From contig CANIBQ010000047.1 of NCBI GenBank assembly GCA_947465645.1, positions 1 to 38,953 of the forward strand: DNA of 38,953 bases, read 5' to 3'. The notes below the pieces were generated by a model, which saw nothing but the letters and a program-made list of their open reading frames with translations, had not been told where the DNA came from and made no database searches. Shown piece by piece: positions 7,910 to 14,907 of this stretch (its first letter is position 1; every line of letters starts with the position of its first letter). The translations under genes were made by a program, and so were the position numbers. This DNA comes from Acidobacteriota bacterium. GTDB lineage: Bacteria > Acidobacteriota > Vicinamibacteria > Vicinamibacterales > UBA2999.

Positions 7910-10900
7910 TCAGTAGAAATCGTGAGCCTCGACCGAGGCCCCGCCGTCGATGCCGTGCAGGCGCTCGGCCTTCACCGACAGCACGCCGTCCTGGTGCTGG
8001 AGTACGCCCTCGACGAGCAGGAACGGCTGGCGGATCACGGTCATCCGCTCGCGGTCGAACAGATCCGGCCGGACGATGACGTTGGAGACGCCGGTCTCGT
8101 CCTCGAGGGTGAGAAAGACGAATCCCTTGGCCGTGCAGGGCCGCTGGCGCGTGATGACCATGCCGGCTACCCGCACGCGCCGGCCATCCCGCGCCTGCGG
8201 CAGATCGGAGGCGCGGAGAACGCCGCGCAGCGCCAGATCGTCCCGGCGCAGCGCCATGGGATGCGGCCCAATCGTCAATCCCATCCCTGCATAGTCGGAC
8301 CGAAGACGCTCATGGTCATTCATCTTCGGTAATGGAGATCGTTCGGATCGTTCGGATCGTTCGGGACGTTCGGATCGTTCTTCTCGTTCTCGTTCTCGTT
8401 CTCGTTCATCGTTCTGAAACAACTCGCCTGGCGGCCGCACCGCCTTCTCCACCTGCCATAACGCACTCCGCCGTTCCTGCGTGAAGTCATTGAGCGCGCC
8501 GATGTCGGCCAGTGTCGTCAGCTCGTCGCGCCGCAGGCCGGTGCGGCCGACGACGTCTTCGATTGAAGTGAAGCGGCCGACGGGGCGCAGCTGGATCGTC
8601 CACTCGTGCGCGCAGGTGTTGCAGAAATAGGTCCGGGCCGTCCGCGAGTCGCGCACGATTTCGATCATCGAGTCATCGTCGGACCCGCACTTGGCACAGA
8701 GGAGTGGGGGTGCCAGTGTTTTTGTCCTGTCGAATGCCGCCATCGCCTGCCCCATTTCCTTGCGTAAGCCGTTCACGTACATCAGCCCGATCCGGATCGC
8801 GCCGTCTTCCTCGACCCGGCACAGCCAGTCCGACTGCTGCACGTCGATCGGGTGAAAACGCACCCCGCGGCGTTGCGCGTCCTTGACGAGCGACGCCGGG
8901 TGGTAGAACCCCATGGGCTGGTTGTTGAGGAGCGCCGTGAAGAACGCGCCCGGGTAATGCACCTTGAGATACGCGCTCGCGTACGCCAGCAGCGCAAAGC
9001 TGGCGGCGTGCGATTCGGGAAACCCGTAGAGCGCAAACGACGTGATCGAGGCGATGATCCGCTCGGCGGCCTCTCCGGTGATGCCGTTCCTCGCCATGCC
9101 GTCGCGAAGCTGCACCTCGATCTGCTTCATCCGCTTCTCGGAGCGCTTGAAGCCCATCGCGCGGCGCAGTTCCTCGGCCTGGCCACCGGTGAAGCCCGCG
9201 GCCACCATCGCCATCCGCAGCAGTTGCTCCTGGAAGAGCGGCACGCCCAGCGTGCGCCTGAGCACAGGCTCGAGCGAGGGATGCAGCGGCACCACCGGCT
9301 CCCTCCCCGCGCGGCGATTCAGGTACGGGTGCACCATGTCGCCGACGATCGGCCCGGGGCGGATGATCGCCACCTGGACGACGAGATCGTAGAAGTGCGT
9401 CGGCTTGAGCCGCGGCAGCGTCGCCATCTGCGCGCGCGATTCCACCTGGAAGACACCGATCGTCTCGGCCTTCTGCAGCATCTCGTAGACGGCGGGATCG
9501 TCCTGCGGGATCTTCGACAGGTCGTCGATGTCGATCAGCTCAATGGCGTCCTGCAGCGCTGCCATCATGCCAAGGCCGAGCAGGTCTACCTTGACGATCC
9601 CCATCTCGGCGCAATCGTCCTTGTCCCATTGAATGACGACGCGGCCGGGCATGGAGGCGGGCTCGAGCGGCACCACCGAATCGAGCGCGCCCTGGCAGAC
9701 GACCATCCCGCCCGAGTGCTGGCCGAGATGCCGCGGCAGATCCTGGATCCGCAGCCACAACTCGGCAAACGTCCGCATTCTCGGCATGCTCAGCGACAGG
9801 CCGGCGGCCTCGAGATTGCGGCCGAACGTGTCGCTGGGATCGGTGAACTCGAAGTTGTTCATCGCCTTCGCGAGGCGATCGATCTCCTCGTCGTCGAGCG
9901 ACAACGCCTTCCCCACCTCCCGCGCGGCGCTGCGGCTGCGGTAGGTGATGACGTTGGCGGTCATCGCCGCCCCGAGAGGGCCGTACTTCTCGTAGACGTG
10001 CTGGATGACGCGCTCGCGGCGATCGCCGCTCGGCAGGTCGAGGTCGATGTCGGGCCATTCGCCGCGCTCTTCCGAGAGGAAGCGCTCGAACAGCAGATCC
10101 ATCTTGATGGGATCGACGGCGGTAATCCCCAGGCTGTAGCAGACGGCGCTATTGGCCGCGGATCCGCGTCCCTGCACGAGGATGTCCTGCTGCCGGCAGT
10201 AGTTGACGATGTCCCAGACGATCAGGAAGTAGCCGGCCAGCTCGAGCTTCTCGATCAGATCGAGCTCGCGGCCAATCTGCGCGCGCGCCTTGTCGTGATA
10301 GGGCCGGTACCGCTCCCGAGCGCCCGCCTCGGTGAGGTGGCGGAGAAACGACATCTCGCTCTCGCCGTCGGCCACGGGGTACCTGGGAAACTGGTAGCCG
10401 AGGTCGGCCATCGTGTACTGGAGCCGCTCGGCCAGCGCCGCGGTGCCGGCCAGCGCATCGCGGCGATCCGCAAAGAGCGCCGCCATCGCCTCGGGCGATT
10501 TGAGGTACCGCTCGGCGTTGCGCGAGAGGCGGCGCCCCGCGGCGTCGAGCGTGGTCTTATGACGGACGCACGTGAGGACGTCGAAGAGCGGCCGGTCGCG
10601 CGGCTCGGCGAACCGCACGCCGTTGGTGGCGACCACCGGCACTCGAAACGCCCGTGCGAGGGCGTCGAGCGCCCCGATCTCCGACGCCTCGTCGCGCCGC
10701 AGGTGGCGTTGCAGCTCGATGCACACGTTGCGGCGTCCGAAAATGCCGACGACCCGATCGAGCAGGCCGCCGACGCCGTGGTGCCGCACGTCGAGCAGCG
10801 AACGCCCGCCGAGCGCCACAAGGCCGGTGGTAAACCCCTCGAGCTCCTCGAGCGCGAGCGCCCCTTCTCCTTTCGGGGCGCGCATCTTCATGCGGGTGAC

Positions 10901-11293
10901 GAGGCGGCAGAGGTTTTTGTATCCCTCGGCGCTCTCGACGAGCACTGGTAATTGCCAACAACCTTCGCTGAGACGGGACACCGAGTCACCGAGACTCTGA
11001 GGTTTTTTTGTACTAAAAGTTCTCGGTGCCTCGGTGCCTCGGTGTGCCGTCGCAGTGGAAGGCGCCGCGATTGTTAACTCGGCCCCGATGATGGCTCTCA
11101 GGCCTGCTCGCTGCGCTGCCTTGTGGAAGCGCGGGGCGCCGTAGACGCCGTCGGCGTCGAGCAGCGCGACCGCCGGGTAGCCGAGTGCCGCCGCGCGTTC
11201 GACGAGCGTTTCGGGAAGCGATGCGCCCTGGAGAAAACTGAACGCCGACGCGGCGTGCAGCTCGATGTACTCAATCAACAATGCCCTCGACAC
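7910..11293 (-). CDS. dnaE2: Error-prone DNA polymerase III alpha subunit DnaE2 (ImuC)
   Basis: 1127 residues, C-family polymerase that performs translesion synthesis with ImuA/ImuB. The N-terminal PHP domain opens with ELHAASAFSFLQG; the second position of the usual H-x-H pair is Ala. The palm has GRGSAANSAVCYSLGIT and the catalytic PDIDLD (about 412-419). HLGQHSGGMV and a C-terminal OB-fold region (RRVRVAGMVITRQRP) complete the DnaE2 layout. The start is probably GTG 11293, overlapping imuB by 23 bp; TTG 11278 is an alternative. Two oddities: residues about 81-107 are encoded by a palindromic repeat placed in a PHP-domain loop, and residues about 960-985 are an Arg/Glu/Ser run encoded by a microsatellite before the OB region. 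Neither breaks the frame. Expected to be DNA-damage induced as part of imuA-imuB-dnaE2. Confidence 0.95.
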   Translation of the reverse strand: MSRALLIEYIELHAASAFSFLQGASLPETLVERAAALGYPAVALLDADGVYGAPRFHKAAQRAGLRAIIGAELTIAAPSTATAHRGTEAPRTFSTKKPQSLGDSVSRLSEGCWQLPVLVESAEGYKNLCRLVTRMKMRAPKGEGALALEELEGFTTGLVALGGRSLLDVRHHGVGGLLDRVVGIFGRRNVCIELQRHLRRDEASEIGALDALARAFRVPVVATNGVRFAEPRDRPLFDVLTCVRHKTTLDAAGRRLSRNAERYLKSPEAMAALFADRRDALAGTAALAERLQYTMADLGYQFPRYPVADGESEMSFLRHLTEAGARERYRPYHDKARAQIGRELDLIEKLELAGYFLIVWDIVNYCRQQDILVQGRGSAANSAVCYSLGITAVDPIKMDLLFERFLSEERGEWPDIDLDLPSGDRRERVIQHVYEKYGPLGAAMTANVITYRSRSAAREVGKALSLDDEEIDRLAKAMNNFEFTDPSDTFGRNLEAAGLSLSMPRMRTFAELWLRIQDLPRHLGQHSGGMVVCQGALDSVVPLEPASMPGRVVIQWDKDDCAEMGIVKVDLLGLGMMAALQDAIELIDIDDLSKIPQDDPAVYEMLQKAETIGVFQVESRAQMATLPRLKPTHFYDLVVQVAIIRPGPIVGDMVHPYLNRRAGREPVVPLHPSLEPVLRRTLGVPLFQEQLLRMAMVAAGFTGGQAEELRRAMGFKRSEKRMKQIEVQLRDGMARNGITGEAAERIIASITSFALYGFPESHAASFALLAYASAYLKVHYPGAFFTALLNNQPMGFYHPASLVKDAQRRGVRFHPIDVQQSDWLCRVEEDGAIRIGLMYVNGLRKEMGQAMAAFDRTKTLAPPLLCAKCGSDDDSMIEIVRDSRTARTYFCNTCAHEWTIQLRPVGRFTSIEDVVGRTGLRRDELTTLADIGALNDFTQERRSALWQVEKAVRPPGELFQNDEREREREREERSERPERSERSERSPLPKMNDHERLRSDYAGMGLTIGPHPMALRRDDLALRGVLRASDLPQARDGRRVRVAGMVITRQRPCTAKGFVFLTLEDETGVSNVIVRPDLFDRERMTVIRQPFLLVEGVLQHQDGVLSVKAERLHGIDGGASVEAHDFY
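8338..8413 (-). repeat. 9-bp/6-bp microsatellite inside dnaE2
   Basis: On the plus strand CGTTCGGAT (9 bp) repeats about four times with one variant, then CGTTCT (6 bp) repeats about four times with slight decay. Both periods are multiples of three, so the dnaE2 frame is kept and the product is an alternating Arg/Glu/Ser stretch (EREREREERSERPERSERSE). It lies in the linker between the polymerase core and the OB region, where length change should be tolerated. Confidence 0.9.
10972..11051. repeat. Palindromic element, copy A, inside dnaE2
   Basis: An 80-bp imperfect inverted repeat. The right arm is CTCGGTGCCTCGGTGCCTCGGTGTG-like (8-bp units); the left arm is its approximate complement (GACACCGAGTCACCGAGAC). 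The loop is T-rich and contains TTTTTTTGTACTAAAA. It encodes DnaE2 residues about 81-107 in frame, between the PHP segments GAELTIA and QLPVLVESAEGY, which are normally almost adjacent in this family. Confidence 0.88.
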
Positions 11294-12701
11294 ACCAGGC
11301 GTCCGAGTGGCGATCGCGAAAAATGCGGTAGGTCGCGCCGTCGCTCAGCGTGACGTCCCATTCGTCACGGTCCCACCCGCCTTCGCCGCTCCATTCACCC
11401 CGGCTGCGGCGGGCAAGCCCGTCCCACCAGGCGCCCGACGTCCGCCAGGGACCGGCACACTGCTCGACCCGCCCGCCGCTCATCCCCCGCCGATCGATGG
11501 ACACACGTGAGGGCTTGCTGTCTTCGACATGGACTCTCGCGGGGATCGGCATTCGAAATCTGCGAAGCGCGACAACCGGGTCATTCGCAGCGGCATTCAC
11601 CTCTCCGGCACACTGAGGCACCGAGACACCGAGAACCTTTTGTACAAAATTGACCTCGGTGCCTCGGTGCCTCGGTGTGTCGTGACGGTGAAGATCGTTC
11701 GAATCGCGGGGAGCAAACGGCTTCATCGCACACGCGCCGGGCTGCCATGAATCCACTTCCACCGGCGAGCCGCAGCGGCCCTCGCCCATCAGCGCCGCGA
11801 GCCTCGCGTTGAGCGTCGAGAGCTGCTCGGGCGACGGCAGCGGACGCGTCAGCAGCGAAAACTGGACGATGCGGCCGGGGGTGGGGTCGACGGCGACCAC
11901 CACGCGGTCGATCGCGGCGGCAGGGGGATGCGATTCGAGGTCGAGCAGCGCCAGCGTCCGCAGCGTGCGTGCGTCGCGCATCGGCACCGGCAGCTGCAGC
12001 GAGCGTTCGTGCACCTCGCGCGTGACGCCATTCCTTTTAACAAGGTGCAGCCGGACGTGCAGTACCGCCGCCCCGCGGCCGCGCCGCTCGAGGTGCGCCG
12101 CGAGCGGATCCATGAGACGGCCGAGCACGAACGACAGCGGCTCCAGCCCTTCGATCGGCCACTCGAGATCGAGCGCCTGCTCGAAGCGCTCCTCCGGGAT
12201 GGCCGGCACCAGCGGCAGCGCATCATCTCCCCGTGCAACACGTTGCCACTGCACACCCTCCTGGCCGAGACGTGCCGCAACCGCCGCCGGTGGCAATGCC
12301 GCCAGCTCGCCAAGGGTCACCAAGCCCCATCGACGGAATGTGGACAGGAGATCGTCGTTCTCGTTCTTGAGCGTGGCTAGCAAAGTCAGGGGTAACAAGG
12401 CGAGCGCATCGGCTTCGGTGCCCGGTTCGACGACGGTGAGGCCGGCGCGGTGGTGGACGAGCAGGCGCGCGGCGGTGCGGGTGCCGGCGATCGCGACGCG
12501 CACGCGGAGGCCACGGTCGGCGGCCGTGCGGCGCAGCTCGGCGCCGATGGTTCGCGCGTCGCCGAAGAGATGCGTCAGGCCCGACAGGTCGAGCGTGATC
12601 TCCCGCGGCCCGCACGGCTCGATGCGCGGCGAGAACTCACGCGCGACCTCGATCAAGGCCGCGGTCGAACTGCCGTCCGCCGCGTACAGCGCGCCAAACA
12701 T
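11271..12701 (-). CDS. imuB: ImuB, Y-family polymerase-like mutasome subunit (short N-terminus)
   Basis: 476 residues. The body matches the Y-family/ImuB layout: REITLDLSGLTHLFGD, then VRVAIAGTRTAARLLVHH, a helix-hairpin-helix-like part (LGELAALPPAAVAARLG), and a little-finger region with HVRLHLVKRNG. ImuB is the non-catalytic hub that binds the beta clamp, ImuA and DnaE2. The protein begins at MFGALYAADGSSTAALIEVAREFSPRIE, so the first ~70-80 residues of typical ImuB, with the palm start, are absent. The same frame upstream runs into the imuA stop six codons before the ATG, so there is no hidden extension. Short forms may be normal in this lineage. Residues about 339-365 (HDTPRHRGTE and on) come from a palindromic repeat. 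The end overlaps dnaE2. Confidence 0.88.
   Translation of the reverse strand: MFGALYAADGSSTAALIEVAREFSPRIEPCGPREITLDLSGLTHLFGDARTIGAELRRTAADRGLRVRVAIAGTRTAARLLVHHRAGLTVVEPGTEADALALLPLTLLATLKNENDDLLSTFRRWGLVTLGELAALPPAAVAARLGQEGVQWQRVARGDDALPLVPAIPEERFEQALDLEWPIEGLEPLSFVLGRLMDPLAAHLERRGRGAAVLHVRLHLVKRNGVTREVHERSLQLPVPMRDARTLRTLALLDLESHPPAAAIDRVVVAVDPTPGRIVQFSLLTRPLPSPEQLSTLNARLAALMGEGRCGSPVEVDSWQPGACAMKPFAPRDSNDLHRHDTPRHRGTEVNFVQKVLGVSVPQCAGEVNAAANDPVVALRRFRMPIPARVHVEDSKPSRVSIDRRGMSGGRVEQCAGPWRTSGAWWDGLARRSRGEWSGEGGWDRDEWDVTLSDGATYRIFRDRHSDAWCVEGIVD
11606..11686. repeat. Palindromic element, copy B, inside imuB
   Basis: An 81-bp inverted repeat: left arm GGCACACTGAGGCACCGAGA, right arm CTCGGTGCCTCGGTGCCTCG followed by GTGTGTCGTGAC, loop containing the perfect small palindrome TTTTGTACAAAA. 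It sits in frame in the C-terminal part of imuB, before ALRRFRMPIPARVHV, in what should be a loop. Arms and loop match copy A closely. Confidence 0.9.
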
Positions 12702-12719
12702 CCCAAACTCCGGCGCTCT

Positions 12720-13613
12720 TCAGTGAGACGGCACACCGAGACTCCGAGACACCGAGGAACAATTATTTTTGTTCTCAGTGCCTCGATGCCTCGGTGTGTC
12801 GTGACCCGCGGCAATCGCCGCGAAGGAACGACCGTGAAAGATGTGGTTCTCGGTGCCTCGGAGCCTCGGTGTGTCGTGATCAGCGGCAGTCGCAGCGAAT
12901 CGTACTTCCCCATCAACTCGCCTGCGCGGCGAGACGACTCGCACCGACATGTCGAGCCCGGCGACGAGCCGGCTGCGATCGGCCTCACCCATCCACCGCG
13001 TCCGGCCGTCGAGCGACAGCGTCAGGCCGCCGGCGCTGCGCGCGAGCGGCTGCGCCACGACGAGGACGCAGGCGGTGTCGGTGCCCTCAATCGCCCGCTG
13101 CACCCGCAGCCAAGTCGTGTGCGGAATGCCGTGGAGCGCGCGCGGCGGCACGTCGGCGAGATCGATCGCCACGAAGCCGAATCCGCCCGCCTGCAGCACG
13201 AGATTCAACGCTTTCAGCGCCCGCTCCACCGCGCGATCGGCATAGGATGCCGCGGTCGCACCTTCTCCGCGGATCCAGAGCAGGCGATCCAGGTCGACGC
13301 CGGCCGCCACCATCGACGCCACGTCGAGGCGATCCACCGGATCCACGACGGCGGCAATTTCGCCGCGCCGGGTGGCCGCCGCCGCCATCTGCAACAGCAG
13401 CGTCATCCGGCCGGACGAGCGCGCCCCGGCAAGCTCGGAGAGCTGCCCGCGCGGCAATCCCCCTCGCAGGCACGCATCGAGCGCCGCCACATCCGTCGGC
13501 GACACCGACGGGCCGTCCGTGTGCTGCAGCGGCGGCAGCGCCGTCGTCAGCGTGCGATCGAGCTTCCGAACCCTGAGCGCCGATTCAAGAACCGCCAGTG
13601 CCTCTTTCGCCAT
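12720..13613 (-). CDS. imuA: ImuA, RecA-like mutasome subunit
   Basis: 297 residues. It resembles the RecA/SulA-like ImuA family: an N-terminal helix (KEALAVLESALRVRKLDRTL), then LDACLRGGLPRGQLSELAGARSSGRMTLLLQ, a Walker-A-like region with a degenerate loop, and strands such as EIAAVVDPVDRLD and GFGFVAIDLADVP. ImuA acts with ImuB and DnaE2 in damage-induced mutagenesis. The ATG at 13613 is preferred because a promoter-like sequence ends about 20 bp upstream; an in-frame start at 13661 would lie within that promoter. The normal family end is near VRVVSPRRR. Here about 54 further residues (245-297) are encoded by a duplicated palindromic repeat, including two HDTPR(L/H)RGTEN blocks. The stop is 18 bp from imuB. 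Confidence 0.88.
   Translation of the reverse strand: MAKEALAVLESALRVRKLDRTLTTALPPLQHTDGPSVSPTDVAALDACLRGGLPRGQLSELAGARSSGRMTLLLQMAAAATRRGEIAAVVDPVDRLDVASMVAAGVDLDRLLWIRGEGATAASYADRAVERALKALNLVLQAGGFGFVAIDLADVPPRALHGIPHTTWLRVQRAIEGTDTACVLVVAQPLARSAGGLTLSLDGRTRWMGEADRSRLVAGLDMSVRVVSPRRRVDGEVRFAATAADHDTPRLRGTENHIFHGRSFAAIAAGHDTPRHRGTENKNNCSSVSRSLGVPSH
12727..12805. repeat. Palindromic element, copy C, at the imuA end
   Basis: A 79-bp inverted repeat: left arm GACGGCACACCGAGACTCCG, right arm GTTCTCAGTGCCTCGATGCC continuing TCGGTGTGTCGTGAC, loop AATTATTTTT. It supplies the last residues of ImuA and ends five bases inside its stop, 26 bp before the imuB start. It could also act as an mRNA hairpin between the two cistrons. 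Confidence 0.88.
12771..12900. repeat. 75-bp-period direct duplication of the element's right arm
   Basis: The right arm of copy C plus about 20 bp of flank (12771-12823) recurs at 12846-12898 with roughly seven mismatches. The second copy lacks a left arm, so it is half an element. The period is 75 bp, a multiple of three, and yields two similar 25-residue blocks in ImuA (FAATAADHDTPRLRGTEN and FAAIAAGHDTPRHRGTEN). Confidence 0.85.
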
Positions 13614-13616
13614 ATG

Positions 13617-13632
13617 TTCGTCTCGAAGCGAA
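13617..13632. promoter_or_regulatory. Candidate operator (LexA-like position) before imuA
   Basis: TTCGTCTCGAAGCGAA is an imperfect 16-bp palindrome (TTCG(T/C)(C/T)TC half-sites) lying just downstream of the predicted imuA -10 and four bases from the imuA ATG. A repressor bound here would block the start point. It is neither the E. coli CTG-N10-CAG nor the Bacillus GAAC-N4-GTTC box, so assignment to LexA is only by position. Confidence 0.35.
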
Positions 13633-13661
13633 AATATAGCGAAATCGAGCCCTGGGAGCAA
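13633..13661 (-). promoter_or_regulatory. Promoter of the imuA-imuB-dnaE2 operon
   Basis: On the minus strand TTGCTC (13661-13656) and TATATT (13638-13633) are separated by 17 bp, a good sigma-70-type pair, with transcription expected to start near 13626 and a leader of about 12 nt to the imuA ATG. It is divergent from the MFS gene's own -10-like TAAGAT at 13666-13671. Confidence 0.55.
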
Positions 13662-13680
13662 GCGGTAAGATCGACAGCCT

Positions 13681-14907
13681 TTGACCCCGACCCCGCCCCT
13701 GCGCCGCCTGGCCGCAGCCCTTCATTACCGCGATTTCCGCGTCCTCTGGTGTGGCGCCTTTACCTCGAGTATTGGCACGTGGATGCAGAAAGTCGCCCAG
13801 AGCTGGCTGATCGTGACGATCGCCGGGACCTCATCCGCCTTCTATCTCGGGCTCGACTCCTTCCTGGGCGAAGTACCGATCCTGCTCTTCACGCTGATTG
13901 GCGGCGTCGTGGCCGACCGCCGCGATCGCCGCCAACTGCTGCTGATGTCGCAGTACATCCAGATGGCGGCCGCCTTCACGCTGGCCGCGCTGGTGTACGC
14001 GGATGTCGTCCGCGTCTGGCACGTGCTGGGCCTGTCGATTGTCACCGGCCTCGCACAGGCGTTCGGCGGCCCGGCGTATCAGTCGCTGATACCGTCGCTC
14101 GTCGAAAAGGAACACCTGCCAAACGCGATCGCGCTCAACGCGATCCAGTTCAATCTCGCGCGCGTCGTCGGACCGCTCATCGCCGGCGCGGCGCTGGCCG
14201 CGTTCGGCATGGCGGCGTGCTTCGGCCTGAACGGCCTGTCATTTCTCGCGGTGATCGTCGCGATCCTGTCGCTTCACGTCAGGCACATCCCGAGCACGGG
14301 CCACAGCCGCATGCATGTGGAGCTCAAGATCGGGCTGTCATTCGTACGCGGCCAGCCGGCGCTTGTCGGCTTGACCATCCTCGGGCTCGCCACCACATTC
14401 CTCGGCACCCCGATCCTCACGTTCCTGCCGCTCTTCGCGCAGGACGTCTTTCAGGGCGGCGTCGCTGAATACACGAAGCTGATGGCGTGCGCCGGCGCGG
14501 GAGCGGTCACCGGCGCGCTCGTCGTCGCCTGGCTCGGCAAGTTCCGCCACATGGGACGGACGCTGCTCATCCTGCAGATCGTCTTCGGGATGCTCATCGT
14601 GCTCTTCTCGATCTCCCGCGTGTTCTGGATCAACGCCGTGCTGCTCTTTGGCGGCGGCGCCTGCATGGTGATGGTCTTCGCGATGCTGTCCTCGCTGGTG
14701 CAGCTCATTGCGCCAGACGACATGCGCGGGCGCGTCATGAGCATTTACACCGTGGCGTTCCGCGGCGGGATGCCGCTTGGCAGCCTCGCGGCCGGCTATG
14801 CCGCCACCCTCACCTCCGCACCCACCGTCCTGATCACGAATGGCGTCCTGCTGAGCTTGATCGCGGCATGGTTCCTGCTGAAGAGCCACGGAGTGAGGGA
14901 TGTATAA
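13681..14907 (+). CDS. MFS transporter, EntS/MFS_3-like exporter
   Basis: 408 residues, polytopic with about 12 hydrophobic segments. The opening (LHYRDFRVLWCGAFTSSIGTWMQKVAQSWLI) and the loop-2 motif (GGVVADRRDRRQLL) are typical of MFS_3 drug or siderophore exporters, as is NAIALNAIQFNLARVVGPLIAG. The substrate is unknown. The start is a TTG at 13681, nine bases after a TAAGAT box, which gives the family's usual N-terminus; no Shine-Dalgarno is visible. The gene is divergent from imuA, and its stop TAA is immediately followed by the GTG start of the outer-membrane protein gene, so the two are probably one operon. Confidence 0.88.
   Translation: MTPTPPLRRLAAALHYRDFRVLWCGAFTSSIGTWMQKVAQSWLIVTIAGTSSAFYLGLDSFLGEVPILLFTLIGGVVADRRDRRQLLLMSQYIQMAAAFTLAALVYADVVRVWHVLGLSIVTGLAQAFGGPAYQSLIPSLVEKEHLPNAIALNAIQFNLARVVGPLIAGAALAAFGMAACFGLNGLSFLAVIVAILSLHVRHIPSTGHSRMHVELKIGLSFVRGQPALVGLTILGLATTFLGTPILTFLPLFAQDVFQGGVAEYTKLMACAGAGAVTGALVVAWLGKFRHMGRTLLILQIVFGMLIVLFSISRVFWINAVLLFGGGACMVMVFAMLSSLVQLIAPDDMRGRVMSIYTVAFRGGMPLGSLAAGYAATLTSAPTVLITNGVLLSLIAAWFLLKSHGVRDV

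Noticed and set aside
8852..10951. Long open frame (about 700 codons) on the plus strand opposite dnaE2
   Set aside because: Same antisense artefact; composition is Arg/His/Asp-rich and no domain is visible.
10972..12900. Mutasome repeats as evidence of pseudogenes
   Set aside because: Each insertion preserves the reading frame and the surrounding conserved motifs are intact, so the genes look functional.
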